DNA of 64,000 nucleotides from Pisaster brevispinus (GCA_023634235.1 JAMKCF010000003.1:12556742-12620741); one strand, 5' to 3'. Shown: positions 49,501 through 60,224, counted from the first letter of the stretch. The notes: a model not told the origin generated them from the letters alone. Numbers and translations: made by a program.

Positions 49501-50178
49501 GAAGGAACTCAGCAAAGCTCCCACAGGGGGATGTAAATGCCCAAGCTGGCAACAGCCAATACAAAAATTTGTTCATAATCATGACGTCTGCGAATGATTA
49601 TGAATGAATGAATTGCACAAATCAATAAACTGTGATTTATTATTTATAGGCCTAGTGTAGTATTACTTAGTAAATAAAATACTAATGAGATATTTTTTTA
49701 TGATTATAGGTTTTACTGAAGACCAGCCCTTATTATCCATTTCAAAATGAAAGTTACACTTCCAATTTAATTAAATTAGTTTCCCAAAAATAATACTGGC
49801 TAAACTGTAATTGATTGGAACTTAAATAAGTCATCTCGACCTTGAGTTAGACTTTTTCGAGCTGGCGGTGCGGTTTCAATTGTAAATTGAAGTTCCTGCC
49901 CACCCCTTTCCTTTATGTCATTCAAAAACATTCTCAACATGCATACTATTATGGTTATAAAGAAAAAAGTATTCTACCTCATTAAGCTTGAATACAAGGA
50001 AGGCACCGCCACCCTGAGGTTTCGTGGCCAGAGCCACAAACTTGGGGTTGACTGCACAGATGTGTCCGTCCGTTGTTCCATCGTTCACACCACGGATAAA
50101 AGTGAACTGCTGCTCAGCTTTCGCCGATGTGCCGAAGACATGGCGAAATTTACTCGATCTGACGAATTTCCCAGCCAT
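40580..50178 (-). CDS. CORO1: Coronin, type I (CORO1A/1B/1C/6-like)
   Basis: Actin-binding WD-repeat protein that bundles F-actin and restrains Arp2/3 at the cell cortex. Eight coding exons, 5' to 3' on the minus strand: 49978–50178, 47493–47748, 46226–46401, 44990–45103, 43389–43490, 42437–42661, 41604–41840, 40580–40726; all GT–AG; 485 residues against 474 for human CORO1C. Residues 8–17, RSSKFRHVFG, are the coronin N-terminal signature. WD blades follow (VRGHKGKVLDLAWNPFDDN at about 79; KILIWNLES; KKIRVFDSHSG; FTTGFDKMSARQFALWDE). Residues 359–372, SDLFQDDLFPDTPG, mark the conserved C-terminal extension packing on the propeller. Exon 8 (438–485) is a heptad-like coiled coil, SKLGDVLAKI near the end, for trimerisation. 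Invertebrates usually have one type I gene, so no vertebrate paralogue is assigned. It shares a short promoter with SETD6. Introns are full of GGGCCC-family elements. Confidence 0.96.
41233..41443. mobile_element. GGGCCC-family element in coronin intron 7
   Basis: CCCAATTTCACAGAACTGCT at the left and GAGCAGCTCGGTGAAATTG then AGCCC at the right, with TTTTCTGCTAAGCAAAAATG and GGCTGGTAACTTTGTACTTA inside. Confidence 0.8.
42165..42400 (-). repeat. tRNA-headed SINE in coronin intron 6
   Basis: On the minus strand, 42254–42182 folds like a tRNA: GGGCTGG, A box TAGCTCAGTTGG, AGAGCGC, then GGTGCAAGTCC as a decayed B box. The acceptor stem has mismatches and the B box has lost its TTCGA, so it is not a working tRNA gene. 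CTCCAGTCAATTTTTCTTTG follows. Upstream sequence (GGCTTCTGATTGGCACC, GAACAAAGATATTGAC) matches the fragment at 785–940. Confidence 0.65.
43568..43870. repeat. Two adjacent GGGCCC-family copies in coronin intron 4
   Basis: 43568–43708 and 43727–43870 each carry the family words (ATGCTTACCTGAATAAGATC, CAGCCAAAATACCATGTCA; TACAGCTGCTTAAGCAGAAA, GGGCTGGTAACTTTATTCTG). They lie directly before the best-preserved copy. Confidence 0.75.
43874..44066. mobile_element. GGGCCC-family inverted-repeat element, best copy (193 bp)
   Basis: Perfect-looking termini: GGGCCCAATTTCATAGAGCT plus GCTTAAGCAG at the left, GCTTAAGCAGCTCTATGAAA plus TTGGGCCC at the right. The interior is itself partly palindromic. No reading frame. 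A further terminal fragment lies at about 44080–44107. Confidence 0.9.
44208..44359 (+). mobile_element. CAGGC-ended element, copy 2 (152 bp)
   Basis: Termini CAGGCATGGAATTTCA and GTAATTCCAAGCCTG are inverted repeats. Interior words: AGAGGGCAAGGCCATTTTCA, AAAGGGCACTTCCATTGGAA, GGGGCAACAGAGGCCATGGC. Lies in coronin intron 4. Confidence 0.8.
45232..45651. mobile_element. CAGGC-ended element split by a retroelement tail
   Basis: 45232–45248 (GGCCTGATACTTTCA) and 45490–45651 (GTAGGGGCAAGGCAG ... AGTCTCAGACCTG) look like two ends of one CAGGC-family copy. Between them, 45249–45476 begins AATTCAATTCAATTCAGTTC, the kind of short tandem tail found at LINE/SINE 3' ends. I infer insertion of one element into another; lies in coronin intron 5. 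Confidence 0.5.
46642..46893. mobile_element. Inverted-repeat element with GGGCCC ends, second family, copy 1
   Basis: Nearly the same layout as 59915–60163: ATCACCATTCTCCGCTTAC, GCGCTAGCTGTGTAAGCGAA, GTGAAATACGCTTGACGTAA, GCGGAATTTCCTGCTTCCGC, ending AAGCCATGAAATTGGGCCC. Its termini resemble the first GGGCCC family but the interior differs. In coronin intron 2–3 territory (intron 46402–47492). Confidence 0.85.
48085..48190. repeat. Degenerate 'GTCAACTCGGTCC' tandem array
   Basis: Seven or so units of about 13–15 bases (AAATCGGTCCGAAGTC, AACTCGGTCCGAGTC, AACTTGGTCC, ATCTCAGTCCCAGTC). It lies in coronin intron 1, just before the foldback element. Confidence 0.8.
48263..49105. mobile_element. 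843-bp foldback element in coronin intron 1
   Basis: The two halves are long imperfect inverted repeats: GGTAAAAGCCGGAATTGCCT at the left pairs with GGCAATTCCGGCTTTTACC at the right; further in, GACAGCAGGTACCAGACTAT pairs with ATAGTCTGGTACCTGCTGTC, and CATAATTACCCACTTAAC with GTTAAGTGGGTAATTATG. The centre is near 48680. No protein is encoded. Confidence 0.85.
49480..49560. repeat. Dispersed repeat shared with 51095–51185
   Basis: TTCCCAACGAAGGAACTCAG, CAAAGCTCCCACAGGGGGAT, GCAACAGCCAATA. The second copy in SETD6 intron 1 reads TTCCCAACACTGGAACTCGG, CAAAGCTTTCACAACAGCCA, GAAACAGCCAATC. Confidence 0.65.
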
Positions 50179-50591
50179 TTTTTATGACTCTGTGATTACT
50201 CTCCCGTTACCGGTGCAAAGTTACCTGGGCTAAAATATGAAGTGGTTTTCAGTAGAAGGTCCTGCACTTTGAGGAAGATAAAAAGGGCGAACAAAAGCAG
50301 GAAGTGGTCTGCGGGTGTGGGAGTTGGCTCGGTCGGGCTGCAGACGCGTATCCGAACTACGAGCTGTCGTGTCTTTCTAACTGCGGTATAGACTGGCTCC
50401 GTAAACAGCGTGGAAGCAAGCGGAAAAAACTAAGCATAGCGATCCCATTAGTTGACACTGCGTTGAAAAATGAACCGGCGCTTAGGAAAAACAACCCAGA
50501 CGACGTGAACGTGTTGGTTTAGATGATTGACACAGGGAACCTGACTTCTGTTATGTTTTTTTTAAAGGATTGGTGTAGCTAGCTTGATGAC
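50179..50591. promoter_or_regulatory. Bidirectional promoter between coronin and SETD6
   Basis: Only 413 bases separate the two start codons, which face away from each other. No TATA box stands out near either start. The region is less AT-rich than its surroundings and holds several CG dinucleotides (GGTGCGG, GCTCGGTCGG, ACGCGTATCCG). It must hold both 5' untranslated regions and start sites; shared control is inferred. Confidence 0.65.
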
Positions 50592-53500
50592 ATGGCGAGT
50601 GCCGCGAAAAGACAAAAAGTTGGACCTCTACTTGGCAGAGAAAACAAGCAGCAGGACAACACAAAGTTAGAGGATGACGTACCGACTGTATTTCTGAAAT
50701 GGTGTGCAGATTTGGGGTTTAATGTTAATCGAAAGGTACGATAACTTGAGTTCCAGATTGCAAGGTTGCAAATACTCCTTTCAAATTCAAGAATTATCAT
50801 GTTCACACCATGGAGGTAGGAACCTACCTCCATGTTCACACTATCAATGACTATACAAAATATGACTCTTTTATGAGTGAGAGCATGGAGCTATAAAAGG
50901 GATTCTAAAATCTAAATAGCTCCATGGTGAAAGTGTGAAATGCAACCACAATGTTTTCACTCATTATGACAATGGAGTTAGAAGACGGCTGAGATTATCT
51001 TCTTATTCACTCAGATAGAAGGATCAACTGACAACTGTATGACGTTTTTGAGGTGTTGAGTAATTGACTGTAGTGTTGGTGTTTGTTTGTTTGTTGGTTA
51101 ATATTCCCAACACTGGAACTCGGCAAAGCTTTCACAACAGCCAGGGGATATAAAATGTATGCCAAGCGGGAAACAGCCAATCTCTCTTTACACAAACATT
51201 GGTTTTAAACATCAACAAATTGTGATTCAATAACTAGACGACAATACTTATTCTGGACGAATTCGAACCCACAAACTTGTGATTGCAAGTGTTGCAGTAT
51301 GGTTCTAACATGGAGGTATAATTAGAAGGAGTTAGAATGTCCCCCACTTCAGACAAACTATGTCCAGGGCCTGGTCGTAAAACTATCACTTCATTACCCA
51401 ATGCAAACATTGGCCAGCAGTCCAGCTAATCTAATTAGCGCCTTGAGACAAGGCCCAGACATGAGGCGCAATTCTACCTCCATGGTACTAACCACTTGAC
51501 ACCAAGTGTCACAATGGTAATGCTATATACAGGACAGTGAGAATGTCAACAAGTCTTTTTGGAGAAGACAATAAAGTACAGGATTGGTACCCAATATTGA
51601 CTAAGACAATTAGGCCTACGCGTTTGATACTGAAGCTCGCTGATTATAAACTTCACACTAGTACCAGAGAAACATTTCTTGACTGTCTAATTCAAAAAAT
51701 GTTGCCATATTTAAAAGATCCCTAACTCACTACTTCTTGTTTCATTTGCCACAACAGTCAAACTAAGCTTGATGTGAAGGTAAACCAAACAAACTCATTT
51801 TTTTAATGTGTTATTTTCATCAAAACATTGACAAACAATGAAACTTTTCTGTAAGACTAAAAGGATATGAATGTGTATATCTTCTTTTATTAAAACACAT
51901 TTATGTAAACTGTAGTAACTTTTGGTTGAGGGGGGGGGGGCCTGGAATGTTGTAAACCAACAACCATTTTCCTATAGCAAAAGTCCATACGACCAAATAA
52001 CAATCAATTTAAACTTTATAGTCAATCAATGTTTTAAATTGTCTTCATTAAAAATCTTGACAGTGCTTCTTTTTTTTTTTTTTTTTTTTTTTTTAGGTTA
52101 GAGTGAGCAAGCAGGGCTCCTGTAGTCATTATGGAATGATAGCAGAGGAGGACATACCAAAAGGAGAGACGTTGTTTAATGTGCCTAGAGATGCCTTGCT
52201 ACACCCAGACACCTGCTCTATCTCATCGATATTGAAGAAAGGTACTGGAAGCGTACTACGGCTCTGCCACTTTGTCCCCGAGTACCAGGGCTAACAAAAA
52301 AATAACACTTAGTTGTAATTTAAAGGCTGGGTACACTTTTGGTAATTGTCAAAGACCCACCACCTTTTGAACCACTGACTTATGGCACTAGGGTAGCAAA
52401 GAGCTGGCGATGGCAATTGTGGTTTTTGTTTTTATTTCTGGAGAGGAATTTGATTCACAGAAACAATTGGGCACAATCATCAATTGGGGGCACATGTCTC
52501 CCGGCCACTGGGATGCCACTGAGAACGCCCAACATGGTAGCAACTCTTACAATGTAGAATAAAAAGGGAAAGTATTTTTTAGGGCAGAGGAAAGAGGGGC
52601 TCATAAATTTTTTTGTACATTTGTATTTTATCTTGTAGGAGAGGGTAAGCTGAGCAGTGCTAGTGGCTGGGTGCCTCTTTTACTGTGCCTGATGTATGAA
52701 TACACCAATAATGAGTCAAAGTGGAGGCCGTATCTAGACACATGTCTAGACTGTGGCCAAATGGATCAGCCAATGTTTTGGGAAAGGTAAGGATTTTTTA
52801 AAAGATTGACGACAACTCAAAATGGTGTTTTGTAAATGGTTTGATGAGGAGATTGAGGTTTGAGAACAACTTCTTACTGAATCTTTACCCAAATTCGCCT
52901 CCTGTAAAATGATTTACCCTGAATTTGCACAATTTTGTCAATTTTTATTCCATTGAAGAATAGAGAATACTAATTTTAGTTTATAACAAAACCACAATAG
53001 ATGATGTTGAATGGTCAGACAGTTGGAGGGTTGACTGTGTATTGTGTGGGTGCATTGGCCCTATGACATCAAAATGCAGGCTGGCATAGTTTATCGTGGA
53101 TAATAGTGAATGGCCAGACAGTAGGAGGGTTCACTGTGTACATGTAGATGCATTTAAATTATGATATCATATTGCAAACCTTTTTATTGGTTATCTATCA
53201 GTCCAACTACATGTAGTAGTGGATAATATTTAAGGGTCAGACAGTAGGAGGGTTGACTGTGTACTATGTAGAATTCAACTTATATTTTTCGAAGATTCAT
53301 GAAGAAATAAACAACTTATTCTACCGACCACAAACTAAATAAAATAATACTACATCTAATTGTAAATGTTTGCCGTTGTTTTCATTTCCTAACAGACAAA
53401 CTGTTACAAAAGAACTAAAGAGTACCGGTGTTCCTGAGTTAGTTGAGAAAGATGAAGAGAACATTGGCCATGAGTACAGTGGTGTCGCTGTACCTTTCAT

Positions 53501-56500
53501 GAAAGAGAACCCAAAACAGTTTGAGTAGGTACATATTATTACGCCTCATACATATTTATGAGATAGTTTGCATATTTCATTGGTTAATGCTGCCTCAAGT
53601 CAAGCAGGCTTATAAAAGTGTAAACACCTTATGGGATACAAATTTAAAAGGTTTGTTGCATCAAATACATTTAACGCAAATGAAATAGTTTGTCGATAAC
53701 AATATTATATTTTTTCATCAAGTATATCAAAATGTGGACGCCTATTATGGATGAAAATTTAACTTCAAAAAGAACCCAAAACATTTCAAAATAATAAAAT
53801 AATTGACCATCCCATTAGAAAACCCTTACAGTCCCAAATACTTTATCCAATTGCCTAAGTGAAGGACTCAGGGGGAATGGGGCCAGTTAGCCCAAATGAC
53901 AATTGGTTATCACAGGGTCAAGCGTACCAATTTTTATCAAAGTCCAAACAATTTGGCGTGGAGTGACATAAGAGAAAAGAATAATGGGAGGGTTGAAGCC
54001 ACATGGTAGCAAAAATGCATAGTCTGGTAACGGAAGCATTGATTTGGATGAAATTCTAATGGTTTTACATTTTGTAAAACATATTGTTTTAAGAAAGTAA
54101 TATTTCACCTTTTTCTTGAAGTCTCAGCCTCCACACTCTGGAGCTATACAGGAAGATGGTAGCCTTTGTAATGGCCTACAGCTTCACGGAACCCAAGAAG
54201 AAGACAAAGAGTCCTCAAGATGATGAGGAGGAGGAGGACGATGAGGATGATGATGATGATGAGGACTTTGGAAGCCCGCCCTCTATGCCCATGATGGTAC
54301 CGATGGCGGATATCTTGAATCACGTTGCTAAGAACAACGCCAGGCTACAGTTCGGGGAGACCTGTCTGAGCATGGTCTCAACGAGGGAAATAAAACAGGT
54401 ATGTGTGTGGTGTCCATTCCGTAGCAAGACAGTGTAGAAACTAATAAACTCACTTTGATTTGAGACATTGTGGTTTCCCTCCGTTGTTAACAGAATGAAG
54501 AAGTATTCAACACATACGGTCAATTGGCCAACTGGCAACTGCTGCAGATGTACGGCTTTGCTGAACCATACCCAGAAAATATATACGATACAGTAAGTAG
54601 TAACATCTTCTCGAAGTTTGTAGACAGGCCTTGCCCACCAGGCTAGTAAAACTCTCCGTTTTACTTGCCCCCCCCCCTCTCCAAAGTTCTAGTAGCCCAG
54701 ATTTTGAACATGATGTCGTAAATGTATCTTTCTGATGTATTAATGGTAGAGATCACAACCATTTGAATGGTGAAAAAATGATGTTACATTCAAACACTAA
54801 AAAAAAAATGGTGAAAACATTAAAATTACAAAACAAAAATATAATGACAAAAAGCAAGAGATGAAAAAAAAAAATTTTAAACAACAGATTAAACAATATG
54901 GTATACATTCTAAAGACAGGACAATGGCACACCTGAAGGACTACTGTCTAATTTTCCAAATGCCATAAGACGAAAAAGAAAAAAGAAAATACAATCCAAA
55001 AGCCTCAACACCACATAGGAAAGAAAAACAAAACTTGCAATAGAATTTTATTGTAGTAGTTACTCAGGGACACTCAGTATTGGCACTAAATTTATTTAAA
55101 AGAATAAGCCGTCAGATCAAGACTAGTTCATTATTGTTTTGCTGTATCCTTGATGAATGATAGTACTTTGTAACACAGGTTGACCTTTCAGCGACCTTTC
55201 TGAAGGATGTGCCTTTAGCTGAGGATAAGTTCGAGTTTATAAGCGAGAATGTTGAGATGTACGGCGTCAATATAATCATCGGTTGCAGTGAGGTGTTCAA
55301 TAAATGGGAGACATGTAACATACTCAAGGTAATCACATGTTTAAAATAATGGCAAAAATATAAAACTGTTTTGTCAGATATTCTTGAATAAAAGGTTTCA
55401 TTTACTGTTTACACAATTTTCTTGTCTTTATTGTTATTATTAATGTAGAAATTAATAATAATATGTATATAGCGCTTAATACTGGCATTTCTAAGCGCAT
55501 TAACTTTAAATTACAAAGAGATGAGCCTTTAATGGAGATTTGAATGAGTCAGTAGAGGTAGCTTGACGAATATTGAGAGGGAGATTGTTCCCTGAATTAT
55601 CAAGTTTTTCTGGGTAAACAAAAATTGCTTATAGATAAATGAACATTTTGATAAATGAAACAGTGAGAGACAAAGTAATAATTTGGGATTGGAACATAAA
55701 CAGTGATCACTGCATTGTTTGTTTGGTGTTCCAGATTTTAAGTATGTCTGCGGAGGAGTTTGAAACGCACCAAGATAAACTTTTGAACGATGAATCTGAT
55801 GAGGAGGATTTTTATGAGGAAACTTATGAAGACATTTTAACATTCGGTGAGTTTTTTTTTCATTATCTTGATATATTTCTGGCTCATTGCTTAAACCGGA
55901 AGATTAGTCAGCGTGTTTATTTTTCTCTCTGGTTGTATAATCTGGAAAAGGATAACATTGCACAGATTGTAAGCACAGAATTGCACAGGTAGTAAGCACA
56001 GAATTGCACGGGTCCCAAGCACAGAATTGCACGGGTCCTAAGCACAGCATTGCATGGATTTTAAGCACAGAACTGCACTGGTCATAAGCACAGAACTGCA
56101 CAGGTCCTAAGCACAGAATTGCATGGGTCCCAAGCACAGAACTGCACGGGTCCTAAGCACAGAATTGCGTAGGTCCTAAGCACAGAATTCCATAAATGTA
56201 AGCCACCAAATTCCAGCGATTGTAAGCATACAATTCCGTGCCGTAAAATAGGGTCCATTAAACTAAACTTCAATGGCCTTTGTGTAAATCCTGGCCTGAA
56301 ATTATTAACTATTTTGCTTTCATTTCTATGATAGATGGTTTCCAGAAGATTCCAGCTAAATGGAAGTCTCTTCTTAACACTTGTGCAAAACGCCAGTTAG
56401 AAAGCTACAAGAACTCGTTGGAGCAGGATTTACAACTCCTTCTGGAGGATCAACCTGAGCCTCTCAAGAGCAGAGAGAGGTACGCGGTGTACGTCCGAGT

Positions 56501-56549
56501 GGGTCAGATGAAGATACTGGAAAAAGTAACTCAATTGACAAGGGTATAA
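50592..56549 (+). CDS. SETD6: SETD6 protein-lysine N-methyltransferase
   Basis: SET-domain enzyme that transfers methyl from S-adenosylmethionine to lysines; the mammalian enzyme monomethylates RelA and H2A.Z. Nine exons: 50592–50735, 52097–52241, 52639–52786, 53396–53524, 54122–54398, 54494–54592, 55179–55328, 55735–55846, 56335–56549; 472 residues against 473 in human. Seen: [20 protein letters not shown] (about 56–75), [32 protein letters not shown] with the N-H pair at 255–256, and [17 protein letters not shown] with the catalytic-region Tyr near 289, followed by the helical Rubisco-LSMT-like C-terminal domain. An acidic run (residues 222–238, about 54219–54269) sits within the SET domain insert. 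Exon 2 follows a 27-T tract, exon 4 ends GA|GTAGGT with an in-frame TAG straddling the donor. AATAAA at 56581–56586 is 32 bases past the stop. Confidence 0.96.
51225..51300 (-). repeat. tRNA-like SINE fragment in SETD6 intron 1
   Basis: Minus strand reads GTTAGAACCATACTGCAACA, CTTGCAATCACAAGTTTGTG, GGTTCGAATTCGTCC. GTGGGTTCGAATTC resembles a pol III B box; no sound cloverleaf. It lies next to the dispersed repeat at 51095–51185. Confidence 0.45.
52321..52358 (+). repeat. End of a TTAAAGG-type dispersed element
   Basis: TTTAAAGGCTGGGTACACTT followed by TTGGTAATTGTCAAAGACC resembles a terminal sequence I associate with abundant echinoderm elements. The other end is not identified. Lies in SETD6 intron 2. 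Confidence 0.4.
53010..53268 (+). repeat. Three dispersed copies of a 'GACAGTAGGAGGGTTGACTG' word
   Basis: Copies at about 53012–53045, 53108–53143 and 53231–53265 share GTCAGACAGTAGGAGGGTTG and ACTGTGTAC with a few changes, roughly 96 and 123 bases apart. The related GTCAGTCAGTAGGAGGGTCA occurs at 47458 in a coronin intron. Lies in SETD6 intron 3. Confidence 0.7.
55955..56245 (+). repeat. 24-bp minisatellite in SETD6 intron 8
   Basis: About eleven head-to-tail units of the type TAAGCACAGAATTGCACGGG plus TCC, well preserved in the middle (55975–56180) and decaying at the right (AAGCCACCAAATTCCAGCGA). Because 24 is a multiple of three, it creates repetitive open frames on the minus strand that are not genes. 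Confidence 0.95.
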
Positions 56550-57954
56550 AGATCATGGGATACGAGCCGAGTTTACACAGAATAAATACTGGACAAAATT
56601 CATCAGCTGAGCAAGATTTAGCAGGGAATGTGTCACAAGGGATGCACTTCACATGGTATTTGGGCTGGAAACTATTCTGCTAAGCAAAACTCTCTGGGCT
56701 CAGCAACTTTGGGTTTTGATGCATTATTATCCATCCGGAAAATTATTAACACATTACATTTATCTTGGCTTGTTGTTTGTAAGATACACAAATTTTAAAT
56801 CAAATTTTAAATTGTTGAATTTATAGATTTATTTCATTTTGCTTCGTGGTATCCAAAAGCCCAGAATAAAAACAACTCTTCCAGGCAGAGAAACCAAATA
56901 TTTTCCAATAAATGGATTACTTTTATTCAAAAAAATTACAGTCTTTTTGATAATTTGTACATTTCCTTATACAAACAGTGATGCTTAATACAATAGTCAT
57001 GTCATTTTAAATTTCTTAACAAGAACAATCTACAAAACACTGTGCATTTTTTTGTTTAATTCAGTAAAACATACAGACCAGCGTAACGGTAAAAGATTTC
57101 TCAATATTTTTTACAAAATACATTACAAGTGTTCCCTTCTTTAGTCTGTGCCTCTAAAGCCACACTTCGCCATTTGTCAAGAACAGATGATAACACGGGT
57201 GGTCAGACTTACAAATTGAGGTGTCAAAGGTCGCAGGGGTCAAAATTGTAGGTTTCCCTCATGACGTACTCACAATACATTATAAGACTAAAAGGCCTAG
57301 TTTTAACTATTGTTGGTTTTGGGCTGTGGCTTGTGGCTCACAGCAACTGCGTTTTTTTAGGCTGTGTCCAAACCAAGCGGCTTTGGCTATGACTAAGGTC
57401 TTTGGCTGAAGAAGTGGACTCCCAGCCATAGCTACTGACAAAGCCATCAGATCGGACGCAGCCGTCAGACTGAAAACAGGTATTCTAAGACTACAACAGA
57501 CTGGTATCATACTTGGCCACCCGCTACTCACTCATAAACTTCACTATAAATTTTACTTTATGTTTGGGAAACCTGTCAAAGTGTATCCAATTTTTCAAAA
57601 GATAAATAAAACAACTTTGTTTGTGCTTATAAATACTTTGCCTAAATCGTCTGTAGTTTTAAGTTATCAGATAGGTCTCTCCGTCTTTGATTTACATCCT
57701 TTTGTCTTAAGAAGTACTTATAGCTTTATTACAAGGATCTTAATACAGATTGCACATAATTCACCAGTTTCAAATGCACGCTCAAACATTACTTTTAATT
57801 GCATACCATTTTACGTTTTTTTATATTTTATTCTCGAACGGTACACATTTTACAGGGGCTCACTTGGCAGGGATGACATGGTTTTGTTACGAAGGGTTGA
57901 CACAATTCCCAGTGTGAACAGGTGAAAAAAAATATAATCATTTCATTAATTTGT

Positions 57955-58418
57955 TGGGCAGGCAATCTTGCTTAGCAAAATTACCACATGGCACTGTGGC
58001 TGGTAAACCCGTTTCATGCTTAACATTTTACATTTCATAAAGGGTTCAGCACAACAGAATTGCTGAACACAGAAAAATCTTGCTTTGCAGAAACAGGTTA
58101 CCAGCCAAAATACATGGTACACCATGTATTTGTGTCGATTTTGACTGGCTCCTGCTGGAAAAGTTTTGCTGAGCACTATTTTCTGCCAAACAGCTTTATG
58201 AAATTGATTTCAGAGCCTAATTCCACAAAGCTGTTTAAGCAAAAAAGAGAAGAAAAAAAAAGCTAAGCACAACAAACTTATGCTTACCAAAATAAGGTTA
58301 CCAGCCAAAATACCATGTCACATGTTTCATGTGACTGGTGTCCTACCCATTTCTGCTCGGCAGAAAAATGGTTGAGCAATATTTTCTGCTTAAGCAGCCT
58401 CTATGGAATTGATTTCAG
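57955..58418. repeat. GGGCCC-family cluster, at least two copies
   Basis: 58030–58212 (CAGGTTACCAGCCAAAATAC, TTCTGCCAAACAGCTTTATG) and 58215–58418 (ATGCTTACCAAAATAAGGTT, CAGCCAAAATACCATGTCAC, CTGCTTAAGCAGCCTCTATG) lie side by side, with a further fragment at about 57960–58022. Confidence 0.75.
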
Positions 58419-59914
58419 GTCACATGCTTTTTACCCCTTCATGAAAAATTGTAGCTTGATGAATTTGGGCCACACGTAGGAAGTAGATCCGTTTTTTTTC
58501 TTCATAGGCCTATTTCACTTCCTTCCTCCTTATTTGTATGTGCAGTTTTCTCAATATAGAAACACACGTACAGTAGAAAACTATCTTCTTAAGACTGGTT
58601 CATACTTCAGGTAAACACAGTCTGGAAAACAAAGATCAAGATTCCCTCAAACACATCTTTCACAATAAAGTACATTTTAAACTGAGATATCATTTGTCAA
58701 GAATCTCGGATGTGAACACTTTTGCTCTGCATTTGCGTACCATAAACAGGTTTTTAAAAAGTTTGCTTCAACAAGTGGCTTAATGTACAGGGTCGACCAG
58801 TTATTGCTTACACTAAATTATTATTAAGTTGTGTAATTGCTTTGATCACTTACATTGAATACTTTTTTATCAGGTTTGATGGACAAATGCTTACTCTCTT
58901 TACAAAATATGTAGACTTATTAGTTCACAATGTCAAGTTGCAGTACACGTCTACATCAACACTGCATAATAAGGGCGTTTGGAGATTTAGAAACTTCCTA
59001 CAAAAAGCACAACTTTTAACATAGCGGTATAAAACAATGCATAGGTTTTGAGTGGGACATTTCTGGACAAAGTACGCCCCCCCATCCTTTGGCCCCTCCC
59101 CAATGATGAGTTTAAAGTACACATTTAAACGGATGATAAACTTCAAACTCAGAGAAAATATTTGCGTATTCAGGATACATGTACAAGTTAAATTACGTTT
59201 TTTCCCTTTTACAATCGGGTTGCAGCTGAATCAAACAACTTTGGCTATGGCTGCAGCAAGAACGTTGGAGGATAGGCTTTTTTAGCAATCCAGCCATAGC
59301 CACAATTGAAGCCATTTATTTGGATAAAGTTTTGGATGGCATTGGCTTATTGCAGGAAACAGCCGCAGCCACAGGCGAAGTCGCTTGATATGGACACAGC
59401 TTCAGAATGACCTTTGCCAAGCTGCCACCATCTTTGTCTAGTACCCTACAATGCAGTAACACTCCCGAGTACAAAAATCTTGTTCCACAAATAGGAGCCA
59501 GATTACTCCCCCCCTTACAGCCTCCATGTGGTTACATCACTTGTAATGACAGAAACAAGATGGCTACCCATGACAAAGGCCTATGGATGCATTGGCAGAA
59601 GGGTATAAAACACACATTAAATTTCCAAAGAACTTTCTGATTATTTGATAGGGAACAATTTCTGGCAATTGGGTGTACACTTAATAACAGTCCAAATTTG
59701 TACAGTATTGGATGCACGTATTCACCTCACTACACTATATATACATTATTATATCACATACATTGCTGTACATTTTCCAGAGTTACATTGCCCTTGTACA
59801 CAGCAGACAGTGAACTGACTTTTTGTCTGAAATCATTCATTATGGACAAAAGTCTGAAAGTAGGAGATCTTTCTTTTTGAGCATTAAATTACAAGTTTCA
59901 GGCAAAACACCATC

Positions 59915-60163
59915 GCCCAATTTCATGGCTCTGCTTACCGCCGCATTATGCACTTACGATCACCATTCTCCGCTTACTGTGCAAGCGCCGAATTTCCGCG
60001 CTAGCTGTGTAAGCGAAGAATGCCTAGTAACGTGGAATACGCACGCGCACAAGTGAAAATTCTCTGCTAACCTGTGAAATACGCTTGACATAAGCGCGGA
60101 ATTGCCTGCTTCCGTAAGCGCCAATTCTTTGCTCACGGTAAGCAGAGCCATGACATTGGGCCC
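59915..60163. mobile_element. Inverted-repeat element with GGGCCC ends, second family, copy 2 (249 bp)
   Basis: GCCCAATTTCATGGCTCTGC followed by TTACC at the left pairs with GGTAAGCAGAGCCATGACAT followed by TGGGCCC at the right. The body matches 46642–46893 closely. No reading frame. Confidence 0.88.
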
Positions 60164-60224
60164 TGGTGTGTATTTCACAATTATACTTTAATTGCACTTT
60201 AATCATTAATGTGTTTCGCTTATT

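Noticed and set aside
55955..56245. CRISPR array
   Set aside because: The units are contiguous without unique spacers, and the context is an animal intron.
55904..56273. Repetitive minus-strand open frames with [15 protein letters not shown] repeats
   Set aside because: They are a by-product of a 24-base tandem repeat inside a SETD6 intron.
57560..57925. 121-codon open frame downstream of SETD6
   Set aside because: No recognisable domain, AT-rich composition typical of non-coding flank, and no neighbouring exons with matching phase.
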